A program made the position numbers and the translations under genes. DNA of 64,000 bases, taken from Ananas comosus (lineage: Eukaryota > Streptophyta > Magnoliopsida > Poales > Bromeliaceae). The notes beneath the pieces are model-generated. The model had not been told where the DNA came from. It was given only the letters and a program-made list of their open reading frames with translations, and did no database searches. Of this stretch, positions 33,631 through 46,067 are shown in pieces (within the stretch, counting starts at the first letter, position 1; the number at the start of each line of letters is the position of its first letter). The stretch spans positions 7,667,050 to 7,731,049 of the forward strand of contig NC_033631.1 of the NCBI RefSeq assembly GCF_001540865.1, read 5' to 3'.

Positions 33631-35233
33631 TGTCACGCCTCGGATTACAGCGGAAGCCTGGGTTACGTCAACAGACCCGTCGCATGCACAAAAATACACC
33701 TTATACATACGAAGCGTCAGCAAAATCTGTCCAACAAAATTAACTAAAATCTAATAGTAGTAGGTATCAGAGAAAAATAAAAACTATATACTATAACAAT
33801 ACTGTAAAGATATACAATCATTACCACACCAGTCCACAAAATGGTATAACATTTCTGACCACTCCAAACCTTAAAACGCTGTATAGACTGCAATATACAG
33901 TGATAGGTGGTCCAATTACACACACAAAATGGGTAGGAGATGCTAACTATCCGCAATCCTCTTACCTCAATTAGTCGCTGGTGCTGAAGGTTCTGAAATA
34001 AAATATTAATAAAGAGGATATAAGAACTATAATCAATAATCCCTAGTGGGTACGATCGTCAACGCCGACTGTCTATACCACTAGGTCCATAAGACATAAA
34101 AATAGTAAATGATTGAGCAGTATAAAACTGTAAATAAACAAGTACTAATATGAACAATGGCTAAAAATAACTACTATCCTGCCTCTACAATATAACTGAA
34201 ATCTGTAATTCATATATGTCATGCATCAATTAGTTACGGAATTAAACATTGCAATAAGACTCAATCATAGTGATCGACTCAACAGTCAAGTCTAGTCTAC
34301 GCTGCCTTGTGTCCAACACCCACCTATAGTGGTCTGCTACTACGCAGGCTACTGTCTGGCCCATGCCATAATAATATCTCATAGCCCAATCTCCGGAGTG
34401 GCACTCTCACGGCGCTACTCCAACCGAATATAGTATCACTATCAAACTCAATATAGTATGTAGGCTGTGGTCAAATATAATGATCAAACAAATCATGATA
34501 ATACTGTCATAGTGTCCAAAATACTACTGATTGGTGTCAAAATATCACTATTATCTCAATTATGTCAACAGATCATCTCGCAGGCTAAATAATATAATAT
34601 GGATATAGAAATTAGTCTGTCAATTTTGACAACACGGAACCCACCTATAACGCAAGTCCGAGGAAATGAACGGTAGACTGATAGTAGCCACAATACTCTA
34701 AAATAACTCGAAAATCCCTCGTCAAAATTACGCAAAATTCGCTCCTAAAATGTATAAAAAAAATCAGTTTCCAACTCTCAATTTCTACCAAAAAATTATC
34801 AAAAGTGTCTAAACGAGAAATAATAATATTGTGATACAAACCGTGACGCCGAAACACCAAAAAGTACACGTGCGCACGCTTGACTCGCTCGCTCACTCGC
34901 TAGAATGAAACCAAGCTTTCTCTTTGTTTTTCTTCGAGCTCAAACTCTATCTCTCTATCCTTATTCTTCAAGGTGAAGGAATAAAGTGGATAAGTATGAA
35001 GCCTCAAGTGCCTACATGGACTCCATTCATAATAATAGCAAAAATGCCAATAGGTCCCTCAAAGATCAAATATTTCAACTTTCTTCACAAATTGAATCTT
35101 GAGTTTCTAAGTCCGTTTTTGCGTGTATTTCACACAAGAACGTCTCCAACTCAATCAAGTACTATATAAAAAGAAAATTGATTAAAAATTCATACTACAA
35201 CCTTGCCTATTTGCTAAGGTCTAGTATATCACA
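33631..35233 (-). mobile_element. Solo LTR E4 (- strand), short member without word array
   Basis: On the - strand it starts TGTGATATACTAGACC and ends CCGAGGCGTGACA. A perfect 5-bp duplication CTCAC flanks it (33626-33630 and 35234-35238). It is 1603 bp and non-coding. Its - strand 3' end (GGCTTCCGCTGTAATCCGAGGCGTGACA in parts) matches E5, and 34023-34050 carries a decayed form of the family hairpin. The U3 has no ACCGGT array. Confidence 0.85.
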
Positions 35234-35283
35234 CTCACTCCTTATCATTACATTATATGAACGACTCTTTAGGTTAAAACATT

Positions 35284-35650
35284 AGGTAAAAACGTACAAA
35301 ACTTACCGTGAACTACGAAAACCTTTTGAATTGACTACCCAACCTTTCAAAATTTTGATTGTGCTACTCAACCTTTCAATTTGTTTGATTTGAGTCAGTA
35401 AACAGTATTTTGACTTCAAAATTTTAATGTGTCATTTATCTTTACAAGTTTAGTTAGTACACTTCATTCAATTTTCACAACTATAAATTCATTAAAATAA
35501 GCAATTAACTTGAATTTTGAAGTCAAAGTGCTGTTAACTGACACAAATCAAACAAATGGAAAGATTGGGTAGTAAAATCAAAATTTTGAAAGGTTGGATA
35601 GTAGACTCAAAATGGTCCATAGTTCAGGTAAATTCTGTATGTTTTTACCC
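35284..35650. mobile_element. Palindromic MITE, GGTAAAAACGTACA family
   Basis: Left GGTAAAAACGTACAAAACTT and (reverse of right) GGGTAAAAACATACAGAATT are inverted. Further in, CAACCTTTCAAAATTTTGAT pairs with ATCAAAATTTTGAAAGGTTG. No target duplication is evident. A related, more diverged copy lies at about 61335-61703. Confidence 0.7.
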
Positions 35651-35913
35651 AAATTTTATCAAGCCAAAAATGGCATCAAGTTCAATACATCAGCCCTAAA
35701 AGAGTGGAACACCGAAATCAATCTTGCACACACAACAATCCCCACCCCCACCCCCTCGCCGGCCCATACCCAAAAAACAGAAAAAGAAAAAGAAAAAGAA
35801 AAAGAAAAACTACTATTATTATGAGAAATCGGACGACTGATTATAATAGAGAAGCAGTCTGAGAGGTTCTAAGAAATCTGAAGTAAATATCTTTTCCATC
35901 ACAAGAAGGCTGG

Positions 35914-35987
35914 TGGATGAATGATGAAATTCAAAAGGTGATGATCAGAATGGATGAATGATGAAATTCAAAAGGTGATGATCAGAA
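35914..35987. repeat. Perfect tandem duplication, 37 bp x 2
   Basis: Units 35914-35950 and 35951-35987 are identical, starting TGGATGAATGATGAAATTC and ending GATGATCAGAA. Confidence 0.95.
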
Positions 35988-36927
35988 AAATCCAATTGTG
36001 AAGTGTTATAGAAATTTAGGAACGTGAGATAGTCTGAACAGAATTGTCTCAAACAGAGATTACCTTTTTCAGGTTTTATGGTTTGGATTATTTGTGTTTT
36101 GATTGTCTTAGAGTGTTGACATTGGATTTTGGATCCTACAGATCAAGTTGTTTTAAATTTTATGCTGCGCGCTCTGTGCCAGATTTAGGTGATCGACAAG
36201 CTGATCTTTTCCAGTTTTAGCGGCGTCTAGATCCCTATAACCTATTTTTGGCTTCCAAATTGCAGTTTGGATATGGATCATAGGGTAAATACTGTTGATT
36301 ATGCAAATTTAAGGGATGTTTAACCTTGACACTCTAGTTTTCAATTATTATACTACACGATCGGCCAACTTGTACACTCAGTGTCTAAAGTTTCAAAAAA
36401 TCTTGAATACCAGACTTGCTCAGTTAATATTGAAAGTTACTAATACTTGATATAGATTTCACCAAACAATGTTCTCATAGAAGTTATTAGTATTTAGATG
36501 TTAGATTACTTGTGAGGATTTGTTTTATATGAGGCTGATAATGAGTAATGTAGCCTTGGCTAACTATTTCAAGTTTAAAATGATCTTGATTATAATTAGG
36601 CCTTGCAAAGATGTAGTTGCCTCTGGTAGTATGATGCTGGTTCTTCTTTTATCTTTTTCTCTCAGTTTTGTGCAATAAAAATGACTATGTTATTTCGTGT
36701 AATATCGTTCTGTCGTTTGGTTCACGATGAGTTGATCTTTAGAGGATTATGATCAAGTTGAGAAAACTCTCTTATCATTGAAAGTGAATAGCAATGGCTC
36801 ACTAGGTTATTCTGATTGCTGAACTCATCTTGTAAGGTTGAAGATAATGTTACATGGAATGGGATACATAGTGATGCATGATACGGATACAGGAACGTGG
36901 TTTGCTAGTTTCTTAGGAATGCGGTAC

Positions 36928-36932
36928 NNNNN
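36928..36932. other. Assembly gap, 5 N
   Basis: Five N next to a G-run (GGGGGTGGG). True length may differ. Confidence 1.
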
Positions 36933-37293
36933 GGGGGTGGGTAGGATTAGTCGGCACATTTTTTCTTTTCTTTCATAAAGGTCAGACTGTTTATTCTCTC
37001 TTCTAATCAAAACCGCCTCAACTTTTGTCCATACGAGGTTACTAAATAAATTAGATCTAGGAAAATCGAAGTACTTCTCTACTATTCCGGTTCACCACTT
37101 TTTGTGATCCGGATCGAGAACCCATCACGAATCCGTACATGCGGTCCGGATCGCAGTTAGGAAGGCGGCGGGTCTGCAATCCCAGTAACTATGGTTGAAT
37201 CAACTAGATGAAGCTCATCATCATGTTCAAAGTCTCTCATTTAGACATACTGGAAACATTTGAATCAAATTAAATCAGAGAGAACTAAAGAAT

Positions 37294-40200
37294 TCACTGA
37301 ACTGTGGAATCAGTATATCTACACACCATAGCTTCTTGGTACACAAGTCCAGGTTTGCACAAATACCCCTGACTTGGACTACAATGTGTGTCTTCAGAAC
37401 AAATGCACTGACCATCCAATGCACACCCGTCGTACTTTTCTGATTCCTTCCCGAATAGTATCTCATCAGACAACACACTGTCGAAAATTCCAGTTGGGTC
37501 AAATCGCTTCTTCTCTGTGATAAATTTGTCCATTTTCGGATACTTATTCTGCACACCCAAGAAGGCAACCTTCCTGTTCTTCGCCCAGTGAGGCCTTGCC
37601 CCGTGTTTGAAGAACGCCATCTGTTCCACCTCTTCCCACACATCCTGGTTGAGCCTCGGGGTTAAAGGGTCATCTGCTCTATAGTAGTTGAAGTCCACAA
37701 CCACGGAATCCTCATTTTGGCCAAGGTACGCTTCTGAGCTCTTAATGAATCGAATCAAGAAGCCATTATAGATGTCCACTCCGCAGAAATTATCTGGGTT
37801 GAGGTTCCTTAGCTTCTTCACATCAAGAATGAAATCTTTAAACTTTGATGCCGCGAAAATAGCAGTGGTCTCATAGAAGAATAGCCCCTTGATTCTTGGA
37901 TCCCATGCACACATGCTTAAAGGGTCTGCCTTTGAGGAGTGTAGGCATGAGCCGGACGTCTGCATCTTACCTTGATAGCCGACAACTGGATAGCCTGTGA
38001 AAATTATGCCTTCGTTCTTTAATCCGTTGCCCACTAGTTTCTTGTATGCTATCTCCGTTTTGGCCACAGTGCATTTTCCTTTTATGTTCTTTGATTTCTC
38101 CAGTGCCTTTTCTGCAACACATTGAGAAAATGCTAAGCCTTTTGATTTGTTTAAGAATTAATGTTCCTTTGATGTTGTAGGATAATGTAGTACCTGTAGC
38201 TCTCACTGCTGTGGAAACTAAGATGGGATTGGACTGAAACCCTATGAAGTCATTTACTCCATTGCCAGAAGTGTTTATGGGGACTCGATCGTCTAACCTG
38301 TACACAGCCGTGTGCTGTGAGGGATACCAGGTAATGTCCGCGAACTCGTGGCTTCGTGCGAGGTCCGTGAATTCGTCTTCAAAGCTCGAGTTGTCTTGGA
38401 ATCTGTAGGTTATGCTCCTTTTGAATCTTGGTTCCAATGAGAATGTCACCTGTTTTTTACTATTGTTTGATTAATACTAGGGCTTAAATTTGTTTTCCCA
38501 GTTGGTGATTCACTCTCTGAGAAGGTAATTGCAGCAAACTTTGTAGTTTTGATGTATTTGTTCTCATTTTTCCAGGCAATTCATGTATCATTGCAGAATA
38601 AAGGGTAATGATGCTATGCTAACAGTATGTTATTATAAGTAAAGCTAGACTACTTATAAAGTAAAAGTAGTTGTTTACTTCCACGTCGTTTTTGGCAATG
38701 ACATTCGAATCAGCAATTAGTTCCATTAAGCATGATATAAAGGTTCTTTAAACTTCCTGGAAACCAGATTTCAATTTGTGAACTACTTAAAACTAGGTCT
38801 ATAATATCCAAATATCATAAAATTTGAAACCTAAAAAGTGCAGATATCTTAGATTACGTTTGATGGTGCCAATCGTCGTGGAAGTAAATGAGCTTGTTCA
38901 CTTCTAAGGCCTTTGTTTGGATGTGGGAATACTTTATTCGATGATAACTTATTCAGTATAAAAATTTTCTTGTATAATTAGAAAGTAGGAATTTGATCTT
39001 TGCTCCTTGGAAGGACTAAAATTAGAAAGTAGGAATTTGATCTTTGCTCCTTGAAAGGACTACAATATTTTATTTATGAGTTGATTTATCTTGTTCCAAA
39101 AAAATGACTTACAAATCAAATATGCTATTCCATTCGAGACATTTGACCATATTCCTTACTTTCGGTCATGATCGAAAATCCGTATACCAAACAGGATGCG
39201 ACTAGATAACTTATTTCGATATCCAAATAGGGTCTAAGACGGTTCATGTCAGAATATGTTCGGATGTCGGAATAAGCTATATGGTGATATTCTAATTGGT
39301 TTGAAAATCTTCAGCTATAATTGAAAGCTATTAGTGCGGTTGAAAGTTAGAATGGAATAGCATATTCAGCCTTCAAGTCATTTTTTTAGAATACGATATA
39401 TTATTTTGTATCCGAAATATGCTAACCTACAAAATTATGGGTGTCAAAATCTATGACTACTACACGTATACGAAGAATTTATTTCTTCATCGAAACTTCT
39501 ACTTTACAACTACACTAGTACAAATAACTTATTCCTACATCCAAATAAGGCCTAAAAGTATGTTATTATAATATATTATCACTTGGATCCCTATTATGTG
39601 TTCTCTCTCATTAATGGCACACTTATTAATTGAATCTAGTGCAGTGTGGTGGGAAGCAACACCTTTTGTGCAGGGTAACCTTTCAACAACTAGGTTTGTT
39701 CTACTCATGTGAAAGAAAGGCTGTTGTTCTATCTAGGTCTTATACTGAAATTTGTTTTTCCTAACACAATCTCCTTAAAAAACACCTTAAAATATTTAAA
39801 TGCTTTGCTAAAAATAGCTGTGCTGACCAATTCTTTGCCATTTTGTAGCAATAGAGGAGCTAAGCTTGATTCAGTTTTGGATTGTTTGTAAGAGTTTTGG
39901 AGCATCAAAATGATGATTGTTTAGGAATTGAGTTAAAATAGCTTTTAAAGTATTAATCCATTGATACTTCCATGTCATTTTTCATCAACTTGTTAAACAC
40001 CTCTGATTCTCCGTCTCATGAACTTCTTAGGAAACAAATTTCATGAATTTTTTTTTTTATATTATTTATCTAGTGATCAAATAGTCTCAAATACATATTA
40101 TGTGCACGATTGAAATTTATTTATTTTAAAACCATTTGAATAATAGATACATAATATTAAAAAAATTATAAGATTTAATTTTTAAGAAGTTCATGAAATA

Positions 40201-42867
40201 TAAATAATAATTAACCGTATCAATTATCGATTTGGATATCCCTTATTTGATATGATGTGGAAGTACCAAGAGGTGAAACTTCTAGAATTATACTAGCTCA
40301 TCTCATTATTTAGAACCTAATTTTTTTATAATAAAAATTATTGTGTAGTGTGATCTTGATGTCTCAATCCTAGGGGTGGAAATAAGCTTAGTTTGAGCGA
40401 GCTTCTCTTAGCTCAAATTTGGCTTGAAATTAATTTCGAGCCTAAGACTTAAGCTCGGCTTAAAATTAATTCGAGCCAAGCTTGAGCGAGCCTAACTTTG
40501 AGTCGACCTAGCTCGAGCTTTAAACGAGTCGCTTGAAATTCTTAACATAATATAATTTATAGTTTAATTTTTTATAGAATATTATTTAAAATTTGATACA
40601 AAAATATATCTAATAATTTAATGTACAAAATAAATGCATAAAATACGTTATTATAATATTAAGAAAAAAATTTTATGAAAAATCACTCTGCGGAAGAGAG
40701 AATAATTATAGTAGAGTTTTGCTAGTTTGGTTTTGTGGGCCAGCTGATATATCTAATAACCTAAACTCTATATACATATAATTAAAATACATAATGTATA
40801 TTATTATATATAATTAAAATATATATTATATATAATTATATAATATATTTTGAGCGAGCACAGTAAATTACAAGCTCAGTTTGAAATATATTTCGATTTT
40901 TTTTTTTTTTTTCAAGCTTGGCTCATTTAATTTTGAGTTGAACTCGAGTGAGCCAGATACCGAGCGAATAAAAGTCGAACACGAGCCGGCTCGCGCGCTC
41001 ATTTGCCAGTCCTACTCAACCCTCAAACATATCTAACAAGGTAGTCCAATCCTAAAATTCAGCATCCAAATTTTATACTTCTGATCCTTTTTTAAGTAGA
41101 ATTAGATTTATAAGAGATAAAAATAATCATTTTAACAAAAAAAAAAAAAAACCACTCTTTTATATGTCTGATGATAAAAATATAGTATCTATAAAAGTTT
41201 GGAGATTAAAATATGCAACTAGAAGGGCAGATATTAAGTTGTAACGTCAGATTAGCATAAAAATATTCTCTACATTTTACCTTAATAAATGGTAAGTACG
41301 ATAAACATATAGACATACCTTATCCCAACTATATAGCATATTTGGTACGTGTAGTAAAGAATTTTCATTTCAATATCTAACCTTACATGCATTTTTATTT
41401 CTAAAATTATTTCAAAAGATTTTGTTAAATTCTAATAGAGCTAACCGTTTTCATTAAAATACATATAAACATTTCTTATTATATATTGTTCTGTAGAGAA
41501 ATTATCAAACATACTATTGAATTCTGGTCATACTATACTAAGCAAAATATATTATAAAATCAGAAATTGAGGTAGAATATTTTTAAAAGTATCAATCCCT
41601 TAATACTTTCATGTCATTTTTTTTTATGATAATTATATTATCTTCGAATCTACAACTGACACCCTTGAACATGATCTACCTCGCGCAAACTCTTTAGGAA
41701 TCAAATTTCCTGATTTTGGACGTAATATATTTAGCAATCAAATAATTTCAAATTCATCTTTCATATATATATATGCTATTAAAATTTGTTGATTTTGAGA
41801 TTATTTGAATAATCATAAGTAAATAACATTGAGAAAATTATAAAATTTAATTTTTAAAAAAATTTATAAGAGAGTAATTATGTTTAAAGATGTTGATCAT
41901 CATTGGGAAGATTCAAAGTTTTTCTTTTGTTTTATCATGATCCTAGCAAAGGATCCACTATTTTATGACTCACATGGTGGCCTAGATACAATTTTTAAAA
42001 AATTATGTCATCAAACTAAAAATTATATAAACTATTTCTAAAAAAAAAAATTCTACAGTACTATATGTATCAACTTAAGCCATAACTTAATATGATATCA
42101 GAGTAGGAGCAGAACAACGATTGTTTCATATAATTTAACAATGTAAGTATGTACGCACTGACCTGGGAGACGACCCCAAGCAGCCCCAGGGAGACCACGG
42201 CGGCGCCGAACCCGGGGTCGCCGCGGCGGAGCCTGACGACCTTGGCGAAGCCCTCGCGGCACCCCGCGGGGACGACGACGGAGACCGCGTCGACAGCGTC
42301 GTGCACGGCGCCACCCCGGCCCCACCAGGAGCTGCCGTGGGCCCCCGTGGCCACCATCCCCCCGACGCTGACCCCCTCCCAGTACGGCGCGGCCGCCAGG
42401 CTCATCCCCCTCTCCTCCGCCGCGTCGATCACCTCCCGCAGCCCCCACCCCGACGTCGCCGTCACCGTCCGATCGGCCGGGCCGAACTCGAGCGCCTGCC
42501 TGTACTGGGCCGTGCTGATCAGCACCGAAGAAGTAGTGCTGCCGTTGCTGCTGTTGCCGCCGGGCTGCGGGCAGGCGAGTTTGGGGATGGTGTGGGAGAA
42601 GGCGGTGGCGACTTTGGCTTTCGAGTCGCGCGAGGCGGCGACTGCCGACAGGAGTTCGGCCTCGGTGGTCGGGTAGACGGCCGACCCCGCGCGGCACTCG
42701 GTCCGGCGGTCGTTCCACGCGCCGTACGCGTTCGACACCACGCAGCCGGCGTTCTCGTCGCAGCGGATCGGCGACGCCGGCGGTAGCGAATCTGCTGCAT
42801 GCGGTGGTGATAGGAGGAGAAGAAGAAATTGTAGCAATAGGAATCCGAGTATTAGGACTAGAGTCAT
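37294..42867 (-). CDS. GULLO: L-gulonolactone oxidase (ascorbate biosynthesis)
   Basis: Three exons on the - strand: 42867-42163, 38449-38194, 38111-37294, with GT/AG borders and continuous frame, giving 592 residues, normal for plant GulLO proteins. Residues 1-26 are a signal peptide (leucine run before HAADS). The vanillyl-alcohol-oxidase-type FAD domain follows, with SGWGLREVIDAAEERG (139-154) and GVSVGGMVATGAHGSS (165-180). The C-terminal D-arabinono-lactone-oxidase-type domain contains HWAK (495-498), the family's conserved HWxK, then a plant-typical cysteine-rich tail (546-582). The family oxidises L-gulono-1,4-lactone to ascorbate, usually in the apoplast/secretory route. Exon 1 is extremely GC-rich, the others are not. 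Intron 1 is 3713 bp and holds a hAT element and a MITE. Nothing is broken. Which paralogue it is cannot be told. Confidence 0.93.
38907..39553. mobile_element. MITE in intron 1, AGGCCTTTGTTTGGATG ends
   Basis: Left AGGCCTTTGTTTGGATGTGG and (reverse of right) AGGCCTTATTTGGATGTAGG are inverted, 647 bp apart. Inside is a short direct duplication (AATTAGAAAGTAGGAATTTGATCTTTGCTCCTTG in parts, at 38977 and 39019). No clear target duplication. Lies in intron 1 of the gulonolactone oxidase gene. Confidence 0.65.
40371..41014. mobile_element. hAT-type element in intron 1
   Basis: Ends TAGGGGTGGAAATAAGC and CTCATTTGCCAGTCCTA, with GAGC-rich subterminal repeats, so it is the same family as 21159-22725 in the opposite orientation. 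Flanks CTCAATCC (40363-40370) and CTCAACCC (41015-41022) agree at 7 of 8 bases. It is 644 bp and non-coding. Confidence 0.82.
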
Positions 42868-43220
42868 TGAAACTCTCTTTTTTTTTTTTACTTTCTTTGT
42901 TGTTTGTGGGGTGGGATGGGGTGGGGTGGGGTAGTGAGGGAATGAGGGATGTGATTAATTATAGGAGAATTTGGAGGATGGAAAGAGAGGAGGAGGAGGA
43001 GGAGGAGGAGGATGTGTTGGCGTAGAAGGACACGAAGGACATGAACATGTGTTGGTTGGTGTGAAGGAAAAGGATGGGTCTGGTGATGGTGAGTGGGAGA
43101 GGATAGGAAGCATTAGGGAATTTCTTTTTTATTTATATATATATATATATATATACCTGGAGTTCCCATTGCGTTGGTGCTCTTTTGATTTTTATTTGGT
43201 TATTATTTAGTGTTCGTGCT
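42868..43220. promoter_or_regulatory. 5' flank of the gulonolactone oxidase gene
   Basis: Reading upstream on the - strand, the 350 bp before the start codon hold a (GGA)n tract at 42986-43010, GGGATGGGGTGGGG repeats at 42910-42930 and a (TA)n tract at 43136-43155. The promoter and 5' UTR must lie here, but no single TATA box can be chosen. MITE DNA begins at 43220. Confidence 0.45.
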
Positions 43221-43373
43221 CAGGCTTAGTTTGGTGAAAAATATATCCTAACCGACTCATCACGATATGCGAAACGTAATATTACATACGGAAACAAACA
43301 TAATATTTTTTCAACGTACTTTTTCATAGCACATAATAAAACAATCTTCCCACAATTCCAAAAAAAGCCTAAG
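43220..43373. mobile_element. Small MITE, CAGGCTTAGTTTGG ends
   Basis: Left CAGGCTTAGTTTGG and right CCAAAAAAAGCCT form imperfect terminal repeats. The interior matches the MITE at 19034-19260 (GATATGCG..CGTAATATTACATACGGAAAC). Confidence 0.55.
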
Positions 43374-43399
43374 AAAAGCATTGACTGTTGGGTGGTGTG

Positions 43400-43429
<30 letters not shown>

Positions 43430-43431
<2 letters not shown>

Positions 43432-43676
43432 AATAGACTGAAATACTATTAATAGTAAACACTCTTTTACTATCAAGTTTTTAATCCTTGGATGAAAAAT
43501 TGTGGGTCAGGACGATATTAGTCGGTTAGAGTTGAGTGGTCCCCTATGGTTGAGTGGTCCCCACTCGATTATATTATTTAATCCAATGATTAGAAATAAT
43601 GAAAAGAGTTGATCCAAATGCTAAAAAAACTGGTACAACAATGGAATTTTGCTACTAATAGTAGCCCAGTCCAACT
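43430..43676. mobile_element. MITE, ACTGAAATACTATTAATAG family
   Basis: Imperfect terminal repeats: left GACTGAAATACTATTAATAG, right CTACTAATAGTAGCCCAGTC. (TA)n tracts stand on both sides. The same sequence, inverted, is at 48659-48906. Confidence 0.7.
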
Positions 43677-43707
<31 letters not shown>

Positions 43708-43715
43708 GAGAAGAA

Positions 43716-44254
43716 GTTGAGCTAGAATACTCTCGATAGTAAAACGAGACGTTTTACTATCGAGTTGTTTTCGATGATAGAGCTTCCAAATTGATGACGG
43801 TCTGTCTGAACATGATCTATACCACTTGAAGTGTTTAGAAATCAAATTTCAAATCTTTTCGACATCATTTGCCTAATGATCAAAGGGTTTCAAAATTTGT
43901 AATTTTAATGGTGGATAAGAGACGTTTTCTCGTTTAACGGTGTAAAGATATCCAAATCAATTGAATTTTTGTTAGAAAATTTTTTAAACTATTTAAAACA
44001 AGATCTATACTTTTGATCTTGATTACAAGACTCATATCATCATTTTTTAAAGAATATTCATTTTTAGCCATTCATTTTTTGTTCACTAGATGGATAGAAG
44101 AACAATATCGAAAGTGCGTGAAATTTGATTTCTAGGTAGTTTAAATGGTTTAGATCATATTTAACAGAGCCGATCGTCAATTTTAAAGCTCTATCATCGA
44201 AAACAACTCGATAGTAAAACGCCCCGTTTACTATCGAGAGTATTCTAGCTCAAC
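43716..44254. mobile_element. MITE, GTTGAGCTAGAATACTCTCG family (539 bp)
   Basis: Terminal repeats GTTGAGCTAGAATACTCTCG (43716) and its perfect reverse complement at the right end extend through ATAGTAAA. The interior is itself roughly palindromic, with GAACATGATCTATACCACTTGA mirrored near 44140-44165. Flanked by (TA)n. A diverged relative is at 48023-48575. Confidence 0.8.
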
Positions 44255-44327
44255 TCATATATATATATATAGAACTAGGCTACTATACTATCGGTAGCAC
44301 GGAGCGCTCCGTGCTACCAAGTTGTTT

Positions 44328-44365
<38 letters not shown>

Positions 44366-45341
44366 ACAAGTTAAGGTGTTTAAAATAAATATTATTTTTT
44401 ATCGAAAGATAGAGCATATCTCAATTATTGATTAAATTGATGGTTAAATCAATAATGACAGTTAGAATTGCATTCTGCATTTTAGATGGACGATAAAATT
44501 AGTTAGTTTAAATTTTGTGCTCATCTAATTTTCAAAAATAAAGATTTTATGATAGAAAAGAAAATTATAAATATCACATTAATTACCTACGTTTGTCTCA
44601 CATCTAATTCTTACTACTCTCAACTAACATACCAAAAAGTATACTATTTAAAACTGTGTAATAATTCTCAAATCAAAAGTAACCTTAAGAATTGCTATGG
44701 AATATAATAAATAGGTGCCAGTACTGTTTCTGTTTTTGACTAAAGTGTGGAAAAGAATTTTAAGGAATTTTTTAATGGAGTTAATTGCGCCGTTGGTGTT
44801 TTTTCAGGTAGACCCTAACCCTTTTCGCATTAAGCCCGATTTTATCGATCTCAATATCGCATTCATACCCACGACTATCTCGAGTCCGCACATAACATTT
44901 ACTGTCTCTTTTAGAGCTTTCGATATTTTTGATCATTCAGTTAGAAGTGCCATTATATTCTTTAAAAAATTTTAAAAGAACGTCAATGTTGAAATCCATC
45001 AGAGGTAAACTTAAGTACTTGACTATGATTATAATTTATATGAATAAGCAAAATTTTATTAAAGTTGATATAACTTATTTCATTATAGTTGCCAAATTTT
45101 TTTTAAAAAAAAGTAAAATTTAGGGACTAATGTTGCAATTAACCTATTGTTAATGCTGTTTCCAAGTGGGGACTTTTTAAAAAAATCTTTTTGGGACATT
45201 TTTGGTGGTGATTCTTGGTGTTCATACTGATGAGCCAAGAGCGCGCCTTTTTCTATTTTTTTAAATTTTTTGGTGAATCTAATGATGATTGGTCCCCTCA
45301 TTGTTTTTTTTTTTTTTGTTTTTTGGCTAAATATAAAATTG
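44255..45341. other. AT-rich intergenic DNA
   Basis: A truncated MITE end (GGCTACTATACTATCGGTAGCACGGAGC in parts, 44278-44330) is followed by (TA)n at 44333-44361. The 86-codon frame at 44715-44975 has no recognisable family. Confidence 0.4.
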
Positions 45342-45728
45342 GTTAAGATGTATAGACACCCCTAAACTTTAATACGTTCTGAAAATGACCTTTTAAACTT
45401 TTTTTTTTTTATTCCATATGCACTCCTCTACTTATTAATTACTTGATTTACGCCCCTCTACTTACTAATTACTTGATTTAGTTTCTTTCATTAATAATTT
45501 TGGAGATTCTTTTAAAAATCAAAATAAACGTCCATGAGAGATGTACGTGATCAAAAATTATTTTAGTCAACAGAAAAAAGTCAAGTACATCCCTCGTAGA
45601 TCTTTGAATGAAAGAAGCCAAATCAAACGATTAGTAAGTAGATGGGGATATAAATCATAGGAAAAAAAAAAATCAGAGGGTCAATTTCAAACAGATTAAA
45701 GTTCAGAAGGTGTCTATACATTTTAACC
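45342..45728. mobile_element. Palindromic Mutator-type MITE with TATAAAATT duplication
   Basis: Left GGTTAAGATGTATAGACACC and (reverse of right) GGTTAAAATGTATAGACACC. A perfect 9-bp duplication TATAAAATT flanks it (45333-45341 and 45729-45737). The inner halves are also inverted copies (TACTTATTAATTACTTGATTT / AAATCAAACGATTAGTAAGTA in parts). It is 387 bp. A 9-bp duplication points to a Mutator-family transposase. Confidence 0.85.
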
Positions 45729-46067
45729 TATAAAATTGTGAAAAATACTGAGTCTACAACTCTTATGGGGTTGTAAACGTTAAAACCCTCAAACCCTAGC
45801 ATTGCTCTAAAATTTTCTATTTCACTTCACTTCAATTTGTATCCTTCACAATATTACCATTTTAAATAGATACTAAAATTTTAGAATAATTGTTGAATTC
45901 AAATGCAACATATCGCCAAAATTACTTGACGTACCACATTAATTTTATAATCATATAACCGTAAAATTATAACTTATATAATATATTTAAACTTAAATAA
46001 AAGAAGCTTTTTCTCAAATAAAATAATCAAACCTGGCTATTTACAGGGCAATTTATTTGCTTTATAG

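Larger units (their letters stand above)
35651..37293. other. Intergenic / 3' flank of the gulonolactone oxidase gene
   Basis: Contains a (GAAAAA)n tract at 35776-35811, a perfect 37-bp tandem duplication at 35914-35987 and a five-base gap at 36928-36932. The last several hundred bases are probably the 3' UTR of the - strand gene. No other gene was recognised. Confidence 0.45.

Noticed and set aside
42098..42800. Long frames on both strands (175, 161, 206, 93 codons) over 42.1-42.8 kb
   Set aside because: All are shadows of the very GC-rich first exon of gulonolactone oxidase.
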